NCBI GenBank assembly: GCA_036006425.1 | Contig: DASYPQ010000003.1 | Location: 62,001-126,000 of the forward strand | Origin: DASYPQ01 sp036006425 | Lineage (GTDB): Bacteria > Planctomycetota > UBA1135 > GCA-002686595 | Length of the DNA: 64,000 nt | Direction: 5' to 3' | Shown: piece by piece, positions 8,410-16,249 of the stretch | How positions within the stretch are numbered: position 1 is the first letter of the stretch | How the letters are laid out: each line of letters begins with the position of its first letter | Notes under the pieces: model-generated | The model's input: the letters and a program-made list of their open reading frames with translations, nothing else | What the model was told of the DNA's origin: nothing | Databases searched by the model: none | Made by a program: the position numbers and the translations under genes

Positions 8410-10014
8410 CTACTTCTTGCGCGCCGTGTCGACGCCCGCGACGAGCTCGCGCGGCGGCGCCTTCCCCGCGCGGTCCGTGACGCGGCACGAGAACGCCGAC
8501 GCGCCCTTGTGGTCGGCGACGAGCACGACGAGCGCGTGCTCGCCGGGTTCGAGCGCGACCGCGACCCGGACGTCCTCGACGATCGCCGACTGCATCCGCA
8601 TCGACGAGCTCACGAGCTTCCCGTCGAGCCACACCTTCCACGCGTCCTCGAACGCGAACCACACGATGCCGTCGAACGCCTCCTTCGATCCGGCCGCGGG
8701 ACGCCAGGTCAGGTTCGTCGCGACGATCCAGTCGATCAGGTCCCCGTCGTGCCCCGTCAGCTTCTCGAGATCCGTCCAGCCGTCCGCCTTGAGCTCGACG
8801 CGCTCGAACGTCCGGTCCTGGAACTTCGCGTGCTCGCGCGGCCGGAGCTTCGAGAGATCGAGCGCCTGGAACGCGGGATTCCCCTTGTCGTCGCGGTACG
8901 GTCCCGCGAGGAGCCAGTCGGTGACCCGCGGCGCGTCGCCCGCGATCCCGACTCTCGGCTTCTCGTCCGCGCGCTGCTTCGCGGCGTCGAGGCGCTTGTA
9001 CAGCTCCGACCGATCCTCCCACCCCGTCAGCGTCGCGCGCCGCAGGAACAGCAGCGCGAAGCACGTGTTCTCGATGCTGTCGTCCCAGTCGCCCTTGATC
9101 CCCTGCTCCTCGAGCAGGAACTCGGCACCCTCCTGGTACCAGTCGTGCGCGCCGATCTTCTTCCGGCCGGTGAGGCCGCACCAGCGCTCGACGGCCCAGA
9201 GGTATTCGTACGAGAACGTCGGCGTCCATCCGTGCGGACCGAAGGGCTGGTGCGCCGCGTCGAAGCGCGACTCCATCCACGTTTCCGCGGCGCGCAGGCG
9301 GTCCTTCTTCTTCACGAAGGGCGCGAGGATCTCGGCGCTGCCGTGCGCGAGCTCGGTGATCACCGCGACGCCGGCGAGCGTCGCCGCGGTCATGCCGCCG
9401 CGCTCGGCGTCGCCTGGGTGGTAGCCGAAACCGCCGGAGTCGTCCTGCTGCTTCAGGAGGACGACGGCGGAGCGCTCGAGGATCTTGTCCGGCACGGGGT
9501 AGCCGAGTTGCGAGCCCGCGCGGAGTCCGAGGAGCGCGAACTGCGTGTTGCTCATGTCGATCGGATCCTCGGGGTAGCCCCAGAGTCCGTCGCGCTGCGT
9601 CGCGACGAGCTGGTCGAAGCTCGCGCGCGGAGTCGCGCCGTTGAGCGCGGCCTCGAACGGATTGCTCGCGCCTTCGGGAGTGGGCACTTCGCGGAGCGCG
9701 GCAAAGAGCATCAGCTCGACGGCGCTCGAGTACGTGCTCTTGAAGTGGACGGTGGAGATCGAGCGCAGCCCGGCGAAGAGCGCCTTGTCGTCGCTGCCGA
9801 CACCCGACTTCACGAGCGTGTAGCACGCGAGCGCGGTGAAGCCTCCGGGGTGTTGGTCCTCGCGCCCCGGCCATGATCCGTCCGGCGACTGCTTCGACTT
9901 CAGCCAGACGAGCGCGCGCGCGATCGTGCCCTCGACGCGCTCGTCGAGCGAAGGCGCGTCCTGCTTCTGCGCGGCGGAGAAGGTCGAGATCAGCGCGAGG
10001 GCGAGATGGATCAC
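8410..10014 (-). CDS. Exported alpha/alpha-toroid (prenyltransferase/squalene-oxidase repeat) protein
   Basis: 534 residues from the GTG at 10014, which directly precedes a signal-like segment (IHLALALISTFSAAQ) and lies 10 bases after the sulfatase stop. The first 320 residues contain repeats of the type ALVWLKSKQSPDGSWPG, QLVATQRDGLWGYPEDP and VLLKQQDDSGGFGYHPGD, the QxxDGSW pattern of squalene-hopene cyclase/prenyltransferase toroids. The cyclase DxDD motif is not visible, so enzyme activity is doubtful. The C-terminal 170 residues look like a carbohydrate-binding-type sandwich (WLLAGPY, then FAFEDAWKVWLDGKLV). Similar proteins are common in planctomycetes with unknown role. It probably shares a transcript with the sulfatase. 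Confidence 0.72.
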   Translation of the reverse strand: MIHLALALISTFSAAQKQDAPSLDERVEGTIARALVWLKSKQSPDGSWPGREDQHPGGFTALACYTLVKSGVGSDDKALFAGLRSISTVHFKSTYSSAVELMLFAALREVPTPEGASNPFEAALNGATPRASFDQLVATQRDGLWGYPEDPIDMSNTQFALLGLRAGSQLGYPVPDKILERSAVVLLKQQDDSGGFGYHPGDAERGGMTAATLAGVAVITELAHGSAEILAPFVKKKDRLRAAETWMESRFDAAHQPFGPHGWTPTFSYEYLWAVERWCGLTGRKKIGAHDWYQEGAEFLLEEQGIKGDWDDSIENTCFALLFLRRATLTGWEDRSELYKRLDAAKQRADEKPRVGIAGDAPRVTDWLLAGPYRDDKGNPAFQALDLSKLRPREHAKFQDRTFERVELKADGWTDLEKLTGHDGDLIDWIVATNLTWRPAAGSKEAFDGIVWFAFEDAWKVWLDGKLVSSSMRMQSAIVEDVRVAVALEPGEHALVVLVADHKGASAFSCRVTDRAGKAPPRELVAGVDTARKK

Positions 10015-10024
10015 GGAGGGTGGC

Positions 10025-11338
10025 CTAGCGTGGAACGGTCGCCATCGACGTCCAGGGTTGAAGCTTCGCACGCAGGACCGAGATCTGGTCTCCGGCGGCC
10101 GCTGAAACATCGCGCGTCTCGCCCGGGTCCGCATCGATGTCGAAGAGCGCGTCCGTGGGCGCCGAACCGGCCGCGGAGACCGTCTCCACGAGCTTCCACC
10201 GCTCGCCGACGAGCGCGTACCGCCGCTCCTCGCCGCTCTCGCAGCCGAACGCGACCGGCTCGTGCGCGCCCGGCGTCCCGCGCTCGAGCTCCGGCCACAC
10301 GTTCTTCCCGTCGAGTGGCCTCGCGGGCTCCAGCGTCACTCCCGCGAGCCCCGCGAGCGTCGCGAGCGCGTCGAGGTGCGTGACGAGGATCTCGCTCGCT
10401 CCCGCAGTCACGTGGCCCGGCCACGAGATCACCGCGGGCGACCGGATCCCGCCGTCGAAGGCCGAGCGTTTTCCGTCGCGCAGCGGGGCATTGCTCCCGC
10501 CGTACCGCGTGTCCGCGCCGTTGTCGCTCGCGAAGAACACGATCGTCTCTCTCGCGCGCGGGCCTTTCTCGATCGCGCCGAGGATCTTCCCCACCGCATC
10601 GTCGAGCTCCCCCACCATCACGGCGTACGTCTTCCGCATCGCGTCCTCGGGCGTCCCCCCGACGACCGTGCGACCTGGCGGGACCTGCACCGGCGCGTGC
10701 GGCGCGTTGAACGCGACGTAGAGCAGCAGCGGCCGCTCGCGCCCCTTCTCCGCGAGCATCTTCACGGCCTCGTCGGCGAAGAGCTGCGTCGAGTACCCCG
10801 CCTCGCTCACCGGCTCCGTATCGCGCCACCAGTCCGCGACGCCGTTCCTCTCGTGCTTCTGGTAATCGATCCATCCGCCGTGGAATCCGTAGAAGCGCTC
10901 GAACCCGCGCGCGTTCGGCCACTGCTCCTTCCGCGAATGCCCGAGGTGCCACTTGCCGATCATCGCAGTCGCGTAACCCTTCCGCGCGAACGCGGACGGG
11001 AGCAGCTCCTCCGCCAGCGGCAGGCTCCCGGCGTCGGCCTGGTCGATGTTCTTCAGCAGACCGAATCGCAGCGGCGATCTCCCCGTCAGGAACCCCGCGC
11101 GAGCCGGAGTGCACAGCGCGGCCGTGCGGTAGCGCTCGAGCCGCAGTCCGCCGGCAGCGAGCGCGTCGATGTGCGGCGTGCGGATCGTCCCGCTCGCGTC
11201 GCTCCCGTGGTACCCGACGTCGGCCCAGCCGAGGTCGTCCGCGAGCAGGATCACGATGTCCGGAGGCCGCTCTGCGCGGGAGCAACCCGGGAAGGCGGCG
11301 AGACAGCAGGCGACCGCGACGCGGATCCCGGAACGCAT
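10025..11338 (-). CDS. Exported type I sulfatase (arylsulfatase family)
   Basis: 437 residues from the ATG at 11338; a longer reading frame upstream lacks a signal and is rejected. The N-terminus ends in AAFPGC, a possible lipobox. The core has ILLADDLGWADVG (metal-binding Asp pair), CTPARAGFLTGR with Cys76 in the CxPxR sulfatase signature, IGKWHLGH and FASDNGAD. The Cys must be converted to formylglycine by a maturase not seen here. Sulfatases of this type remove sulfate esters from polysaccharides and are numerous in planctomycetes that degrade algal glycans. The coupled downstream gene is the toroid protein. Substrate unknown. Confidence 0.88.
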   Translation of the reverse strand: MRSGIRVAVACCLAAFPGCSRAERPPDIVILLADDLGWADVGYHGSDASGTIRTPHIDALAAGGLRLERYRTAALCTPARAGFLTGRSPLRFGLLKNIDQADAGSLPLAEELLPSAFARKGYATAMIGKWHLGHSRKEQWPNARGFERFYGFHGGWIDYQKHERNGVADWWRDTEPVSEAGYSTQLFADEAVKMLAEKGRERPLLLYVAFNAPHAPVQVPPGRTVVGGTPEDAMRKTYAVMVGELDDAVGKILGAIEKGPRARETIVFFASDNGADTRYGGSNAPLRDGKRSAFDGGIRSPAVISWPGHVTAGASEILVTHLDALATLAGLAGVTLEPARPLDGKNVWPELERGTPGAHEPVAFGCESGEERRYALVGERWKLVETVSAAGSAPTDALFDIDADPGETRDVSAAAGDQISVLRAKLQPWTSMATVPR

Positions 11339-11345
11339 CGACGAG

Positions 11346-11354
11346 AGACTAGCA
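11346..11354 (-). promoter_or_regulatory. Candidate extended -10 (TGCTAGTCT), leaderless start
   Basis: TG-n-TAGTCT ends 7 bases before the sulfatase ATG. It is nearly the same element as upstream of the tyrosyl-tRNA synthetase and the NatA-like gene, so a shared promoter type without leader is likely. Confidence 0.4.
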
Positions 11355-11424
11355 GAGCCGCGCGGCCTCGACCTCCGCTGCGACGGCATGTACCTTGCGG
11401 ATTCGACCGACCCGGCCCGATCAC

Positions 11425-12558
11425 ATGAACCGCACGCTCGCCCTCTTCCTTGTCTGCGCCGGGATCGCCGTCTCCGCGTGCGCGAAGCACGCAGCTCCGG
11501 TCGAGGCGAAGGGCGGTCTCGTCGTCGTGAATCCCGTCGGCAACCGCCCGATGTTCTTCGACTTCGGCAAGGTCTCCTTCGGCAGCCCGACGCTGCACGT
11601 CTTCGAGCTCCGGAACGACGACGCGGCGCCGGTCGTCGTCCACGACCTGATCGCGAGCTGCGGGTGTACGACGCCGCGGATCTCGTACAAGACGCCGGCC
11701 GGCGAGATCGTCGCGGGGAACCCGGTGAGCCGCGACAAGGTGATCACGATTCCTCCGGGCGTCGTCGCCGACGTCGCCGTGTCCGTCGACACGACGCGCG
11801 TCGAGGTGATGAATCGCGACAAGCTCGCGCAGGTGCGGATGCGCAGCGATTCGAAGACGACGCCGTACTTGACGTTCGAGGTGCATCTCCTCGTCGAGCG
11901 CGTGATGCGCGCGGTGCCGGCGGAGATCGAGCTCGGGCAGGTGCCGCAGAGCGTCGGGAAGACCGGGCGGAGCGACTTGACGGTCGACGTGCCGGGGACG
12001 AGGGCGCGGGTGCTCGGGATCGAATCGGTCGAGGGCCCGTTCACGGCGAGCGTCGACGCGACGGAGGTGAACGGAGTCACGGTGTGGGTGCTCATCGCGA
12101 ACGCGAAGCCGGATCAGCCGCTCGGGCCGGTGTCGGGGCGCGTGGTGCTGTCGGTGAGCGGCGAGGACGGGAGGGGAAAAGGTCCGCCGTTCCAGGTGAT
12201 GGTGCGCGCGCAGATCGCGCCCGACGTCGTGGTGCGCTCGCCGGTGCTGCTGCTCGGATCGACGGAGCGCGGGAAGGTCGGAAAGGTGCAAGGCGAGCTC
12301 GTGGCGCTGATCCCGGGAGAGAGGCTGCACGTGCTCGGGACGACGATCGCGACGGAGCCGGAGAGCGTCGCCGCGCAGCTCGCCGTCGTCGCGACGCCGA
12401 TCGAGCCCGCGGACGACGGAAGCGCCGAGAAGTGGACGATCGTGCTGTCGACGAGCGAAGAGCTCGCGGAGCCGGCGTTCTCGGGCACGCTGACGATCCG
12501 CCTCGATCACCCGCGCGTGCCGGAGATCCGCGTGCCGTTCTCGGGCGCGCGGAGGTAG
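11425..12558 (+). CDS. DUF1573-type lipoprotein
   Basis: 377 residues. The ATG at 11425 is chosen because it opens a lipoprotein signal (MNRTLALFLVCAGIAVSAC); an ATG 30 bases upstream would add a non-signal tail. Residues about 50-110 match DUF1573: FDFGKVSFGSPTLHVFELRN, then IASCGCTTPRISYK with the CGCT motif, an immunoglobulin-like fold. The remaining 250 residues look like two more beta-sandwich domains. Proteins of this type are abundant in Bacteroidota and Planctomycetota, with no established function. It is convergent with the tyrosyl-tRNA synthetase. Confidence 0.82.
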   Translation: MNRTLALFLVCAGIAVSACAKHAAPVEAKGGLVVVNPVGNRPMFFDFGKVSFGSPTLHVFELRNDDAAPVVVHDLIASCGCTTPRISYKTPAGEIVAGNPVSRDKVITIPPGVVADVAVSVDTTRVEVMNRDKLAQVRMRSDSKTTPYLTFEVHLLVERVMRAVPAEIELGQVPQSVGKTGRSDLTVDVPGTRARVLGIESVEGPFTASVDATEVNGVTVWVLIANAKPDQPLGPVSGRVVLSVSGEDGRGKGPPFQVMVRAQIAPDVVVRSPVLLLGSTERGKVGKVQGELVALIPGERLHVLGTTIATEPESVAAQLAVVATPIEPADDGSAEKWTIVLSTSEELAEPAFSGTLTIRLDHPRVPEIRVPFSGARR

Positions 12559-12645
12559 GGCGCGAGCGTCTGGGTGCCGTCGCTATCGCCAGATCCAGAT
12601 CACGCGACGGTCGGCGGCTCGAACCATGGCTCGAAAGAGACGTCC

Positions 12646-12694
12646 GAACCTCGCAGGTCAGACTGAGTTCGACTGGAGTCGAACAGGGAGGTTC
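12646..12694. repeat. Nested inverted repeat between convergent genes
   Basis: Outer arms GAACCTC (12646-12652) and GAGGTTC (12688-12694) enclose an inner perfect palindrome of 8-bp arms (12667-12674 and 12677-12684, two-base loop). It overlaps the stop of the tyrosyl-tRNA synthetase and sits between two converging genes, so a bidirectional stop of transcription is possible, although no T-run follows. The rest of 12559-12692 shows nothing else I can name. Confidence 0.45.
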
Positions 12695-14426
12695 AGAACC
12701 CGATGCCGTTCGGCCGGAGATAAAGCCCACCGGTCTGAATGAAGACGTTGCCTGATAGTGAAACGTTGCCAACGTTGAGACGTTCTCGTGTGACACTGAG
12801 TCGTTGAGTTCCAACACAGAACTCTCCGGTCACTTCCAGGATGACTCCTTGGAACTTCGAGACAGCAGACCGAATGAGTGGCCAGTTCGGAAGGACCGGA
12901 GAGTCCCGATCCACTCTCTCCACTTTGATCACGAGAGCACCACCTGTCAGACGTACTTCGACCGCTTTCCCAGTAGCTAGCACGTGGATGTCCGGAGAAT
13001 CAGCATCCGCAATGTTCTCACGAACGCGCACGTTGTGTCGCCCCGTACTGTCCTTGATGTCGCAGTCAATGATCACGATCCCCTCGGGGTATTGAGCATT
13101 TTCCCCCATCCGAAGGCGCAGGAATTCCTTCGGTACCACCGCGGTAGCATCCAAGAACTTTCCGGTCGTCCCGACGAACACGTTCGAGCCCAGGCTTACG
13201 GCAAGAGCACTGGCAAGACGGACCCAGCGACGCCGCCCGATCTGAATCAACAAATCCTTCGATTGCGAGTGCACGATGCGCTTCGGGTCCACCTCTACTT
13301 GCCCATCGAACTTCACGCCTCCCTGTTCGATGTTGCGCCGCGCGTCGGAAGTGCTTTTCTCAAGCCCGATCTCCTTCAAGAGATTGGCTAGTCCCAGGCC
13401 CTCTTCATGCGCGGCCTTCGGCCAGCTGGCAACCGGCAGGTCGTCCGGCGCCTTGTGGTCGCGAAACTGAAGGTCAAAAGCTTCCCGCGCTGCCCTAGCC
13501 AAGTCTCGTGAGTGGAAGAACGCTGTGATCTCCGTCGCGAGCTCCGCTTTGGCATCCCGCAGGTCACCGGCAAGTCGGCGCTCGACCTCCTCAATCGGAA
13601 CGCGGGTGAGCAGGGTGTACCAATCCCGCATCGCGTCATCTTGGATTCGCATCGTGTTGATGAACATCTCGCGCGGCTCGTCCGTCAACCCGATCGAGTT
13701 CCCGTAGCTCTTGCTCATCTTCCTGCCGTCGAGCCCGTTGATCAGCGGCGTCGTGAAGCAGATCTGCCCTTCCTGTCCTTCCTCCCGCTGCAGATCGCGC
13801 CCGCGCAGGAGATTGAAGAGCTGGTCCGTCCCGCCGAGCTCGAGATCGCAGTGGATCATCACGGAATCCCACCCCTGCATCAGCGGGTAGATCATCTCGT
13901 GGATGCCGATCGGCTCGTTCTCCTTCATCCGCTTCTGGAACGTGTCGCGCTCGATCATGCGCGCGACGGTCATGCGCCCGGCGAGGCGCAGGAAATCCTG
14001 GAACCTGAAGCCGTCGAACCACTCGGAGTTGCGCCGCACCTCCGCCTTCGAGACGTCGACGACCTTCTTCACCTGCTCGACGTACGTCTGGAGATTGCTC
14101 TCGACTTCCTCGCGCGTGAGCTGCGGCCGGAGCTTGTTGCGCCCGGAAGGGTCGCCGACCATCGCCGTCGCGTCGCCGACGATGAGGACGATCGTGTGAC
14201 CGAGCTCCTGGATCGCGCGCAGCTTCATGAGCGGGATCGCGTGACCGACGTGGAGGTCGGGCGAGCTCGGATCCATGCCGAACTTGACGCGGAGCGGCTT
14301 GCCGGTCTTGAGGCTGCGCTCGATGCGCTCGGCGAGCTCGCGCTCCTCGATCAGATCGACGACGCCGCGCTTGAAGACGGCGAGCTGGGCTTCGACGTCG
14401 CGGGGCGTGGGGCTTCCAGGGGACAT
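12693..14426 (-). CDS. tyrS: Tyrosyl-tRNA synthetase with a novel C-terminal extension
   Basis: 577 residues; ordinary TyrRS enzymes have about 400-430. It charges tRNA-Tyr with tyrosine in the cytoplasm. Present are the class I motif HVGH (His59-His62), the Gln/Asp-rich tyrosine site (GGTDQLFNLLRGRD) and KMSKS (Lys236-Ser240). An S4-like RNA-binding domain ends near Trp401 (IGRRRWVRL). The frame then continues for about 174 residues with no Met-initiated separation and no recognisable family. This tail begins and ends with a similar motif (VSLGSNVFVGTTGKFL and VSLSGNVFIQTGGLYL). GC content falls to about 53-55 % in the tail against about 65 % in the first half. The start ATG follows a promoter-like TGCTAGCAATA. 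Confidence 0.9.
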   Translation of the reverse strand: MSPGSPTPRDVEAQLAVFKRGVVDLIEERELAERIERSLKTGKPLRVKFGMDPSSPDLHVGHAIPLMKLRAIQELGHTIVLIVGDATAMVGDPSGRNKLRPQLTREEVESNLQTYVEQVKKVVDVSKAEVRRNSEWFDGFRFQDFLRLAGRMTVARMIERDTFQKRMKENEPIGIHEMIYPLMQGWDSVMIHCDLELGGTDQLFNLLRGRDLQREEGQEGQICFTTPLINGLDGRKMSKSYGNSIGLTDEPREMFINTMRIQDDAMRDWYTLLTRVPIEEVERRLAGDLRDAKAELATEITAFFHSRDLARAAREAFDLQFRDHKAPDDLPVASWPKAAHEEGLGLANLLKEIGLEKSTSDARRNIEQGGVKFDGQVEVDPKRIVHSQSKDLLIQIGRRRWVRLASALAVSLGSNVFVGTTGKFLDATAVVPKEFLRLRMGENAQYPEGIVIIDCDIKDSTGRHNVRVRENIADADSPDIHVLATGKAVEVRLTGGALVIKVERVDRDSPVLPNWPLIRSAVSKFQGVILEVTGEFCVGTQRLSVTRERLNVGNVSLSGNVFIQTGGLYLRPNGIGF

Positions 14427-14434
14427 GGTGGCGC

Positions 14435-14445
14435 TATTGCTAGCA
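14435..14445 (-). promoter_or_regulatory. Candidate extended -10 (TGCTAGCAATA) of tyrS
   Basis: The 11-mer TGCTAGCAATA lies 8 bases before the tyrS ATG and recurs exactly before the NatA-like gene (21293-21303). Transcription would start at or next to the start codon. Confidence 0.42.
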
Positions 14446-14508
14446 AACGAACCGCCCGCGGGGGAAACGTTCGCGCGGGTTCCGGTTACTCTGAGCCCGG
14501 GAATCACC

Positions 14509-14513
14509 GGAGG
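14509..14513 (+). promoter_or_regulatory. Ribosome binding site of the FG-GAP gene
   Basis: GGAGG is placed 4 bases before the ATG at 14518. A possible -10, TACTCT, lies near 14487-14492. Confidence 0.55.
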
Positions 14514-14517
14514 CCTC

Positions 14518-16242
14518 ATGAAGATCTTCCTGCCATCGATCACGTCGACGCTGCTCCTGCCCTTCGTTCTCGCGTCCATCGCACACGCCCAGGTCCGCGT
14601 CTACCAGCTCTCCGGTGAAGCGCCGGGGCTGCGCCTCGGGTCGGCGGTCTCGGCGGCGGGCGACGTCGATCTCGACGGCATCCCCGACTACCTCGTCGGC
14701 GGATCGCCCACCGTCACCGGATCCTACGGCCAAGTCCTCGTGATCTCCGGCCGCCACGGCACCGTGCTCCACACGCTCGCCTCGAACGTCGCGGACGACG
14801 GCTTCGGCGCTTCGGTCCTCGGCGTCGGCGACCTCGATCTCGACGGCGTGCCCGACGCGATCGTCGGATCACCCACCGCGCTCTGCCACGATCCGCTTCA
14901 CCTCGGCGCGGTCCGCGCGTACTCGGGACGAACGGGATCGCTGCTCTGGCTCGTCCGATCTCCCGAGGGTTTCGGAAGCACCGGATTCGGCAAGGCGATC
15001 GCGGAGATCGGAGATCTCGATGGCGACGGGATCCCGGAGATCGCGGTCGGCCCCTGCACCGAGCTCGGATGGATGGGAAACGGCACCATCACGAGCATCC
15101 GCGTCCTTTCGGGCCGCGATGGATCAGTCGTCCTCGCGATCGGCAGCATGGGCGGGCCGCCCGGAGTGCCGAGCTTCGGCGAGTCGATCGCCGGCGCCGG
15201 AGACGTCGACGGCGACGGATTTCCCGACATCCTGGTCGGCGCTCCCATGGCCGGCTACAGCCACACCGAGGGCACGGTCTATCTGCGCTCCGGCCGGGAC
15301 GGCGCCTTCATGCGCGCGATCCCGGGTCTGGTGCCACACTCCCAATTCGGCGCGGCCATCGTCCCGGTCGGAGACCTGGATCACGACGGCGTGCTCGATT
15401 TCCTCGTCGGCGCGCCGCGCGACGACACGATGGGGCCGTTCGCGGGCAGCGCGTGGCTCCTCTCCGGACGTTTCGCGTCCACCCTGCACGTGTTCCGAGG
15501 TCAAGCCGGCGAGGAGTTCGGGAGCTTCGTCTCGAGCGGCGTCGATCTCGACGGCGACGGTGTCCCGGATCTCGCCGTCGGCGCGCCGACCGCAGGTGCC
15601 GGCGGCACGCTCAGCGGTGCGGTGCGCGTCTACTCCGGGCGGAACTACGCATTGCTCGACGACATCTCCGGCCAATCGCCCGGCGAGAGCGTCGGACCGA
15701 ACGCGCTCGTCGCCGACATGAACGGCGACGGAGCGGGCGATCTCGTGGTCGGGGCCCCGGGCGCGAACGACGCCGGTCCGGATTCGGGGAGCGCGCGCAC
15801 CTACCTGCTCGGCCAGTCGCCGCCGACGCCGTATTGCACGTGGAAATGGAACTCGCAGAACTGCGGCTCGACCCAGGTCTTCGAAGGCGCGCCGAGTCTC
15901 TCCGTCGGCGAGGGCCTGCGCGTCCACGTGGGAGGCGTGATCAATCACAGCCCCGGATTCCTCGTCTGGGGCCTCGCCAGCGCGAAACTCCCGTTCGGAG
16001 GCGGAACACTCTGCGTGCACGTGCTCGATCACGGTCCGATGCAGGACTCGGGCGGCACTCCGCCGCCCGTGATCGACTGCACGGGCACCCTCGAGTTCCG
16101 GTTCACGGCGAGCCTCCTGACGGCTCACGGTGTCGGCGCCGGAGCCCGGGTCTTCTGCCAGTTCATCTCGCGCGACGCCGGCTTCGCGCCGCCGAACAAC
16201 GTCGGACTGTCCGAGGGACTGGCGTTCGCGGTGCTTCCGTAG
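14518..16242 (+). CDS. Secreted FG-GAP repeat (integrin-like propeller) protein
   Basis: 574 residues with a Sec signal ending AHAQ. At least six FG-GAP blades follow, each with a Ca-binding loop such as GDVDLDGIPDYLVG, GDLDLDGVPDAIVG, GDLDGDGIPEIAVG, GDVDGDGFPDILVG and GVDLDGDGVPDLAVG, so a beta-propeller of about residues 30-430. The last 140 residues are a separate domain starting PYCTWKWNSQNCG and ending PPNNVGLSEGLAFAVLP, with Cys residues at both ends; I know this tail mainly from planctomycete secreted proteins. The protein is probably secreted or surface-bound; its ligand is unknown. Confidence 0.85.
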   Translation: MKIFLPSITSTLLLPFVLASIAHAQVRVYQLSGEAPGLRLGSAVSAAGDVDLDGIPDYLVGGSPTVTGSYGQVLVISGRHGTVLHTLASNVADDGFGASVLGVGDLDLDGVPDAIVGSPTALCHDPLHLGAVRAYSGRTGSLLWLVRSPEGFGSTGFGKAIAEIGDLDGDGIPEIAVGPCTELGWMGNGTITSIRVLSGRDGSVVLAIGSMGGPPGVPSFGESIAGAGDVDGDGFPDILVGAPMAGYSHTEGTVYLRSGRDGAFMRAIPGLVPHSQFGAAIVPVGDLDHDGVLDFLVGAPRDDTMGPFAGSAWLLSGRFASTLHVFRGQAGEEFGSFVSSGVDLDGDGVPDLAVGAPTAGAGGTLSGAVRVYSGRNYALLDDISGQSPGESVGPNALVADMNGDGAGDLVVGAPGANDAGPDSGSARTYLLGQSPPTPYCTWKWNSQNCGSTQVFEGAPSLSVGEGLRVHVGGVINHSPGFLVWGLASAKLPFGGGTLCVHVLDHGPMQDSGGTPPPVIDCTGTLEFRFTASLLTAHGVGAGARVFCQFISRDAGFAPPNNVGLSEGLAFAVLP

Positions 16243-16249
16243 CGTAGAG

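Noticed and set aside
12559..12692. Possible tRNA or small RNA in the gap with the GTTCGACT palindrome
   Set aside because: The T-arm-like sequence is a simple palindrome and no acceptor stem or anticodon arm can be folded around it.
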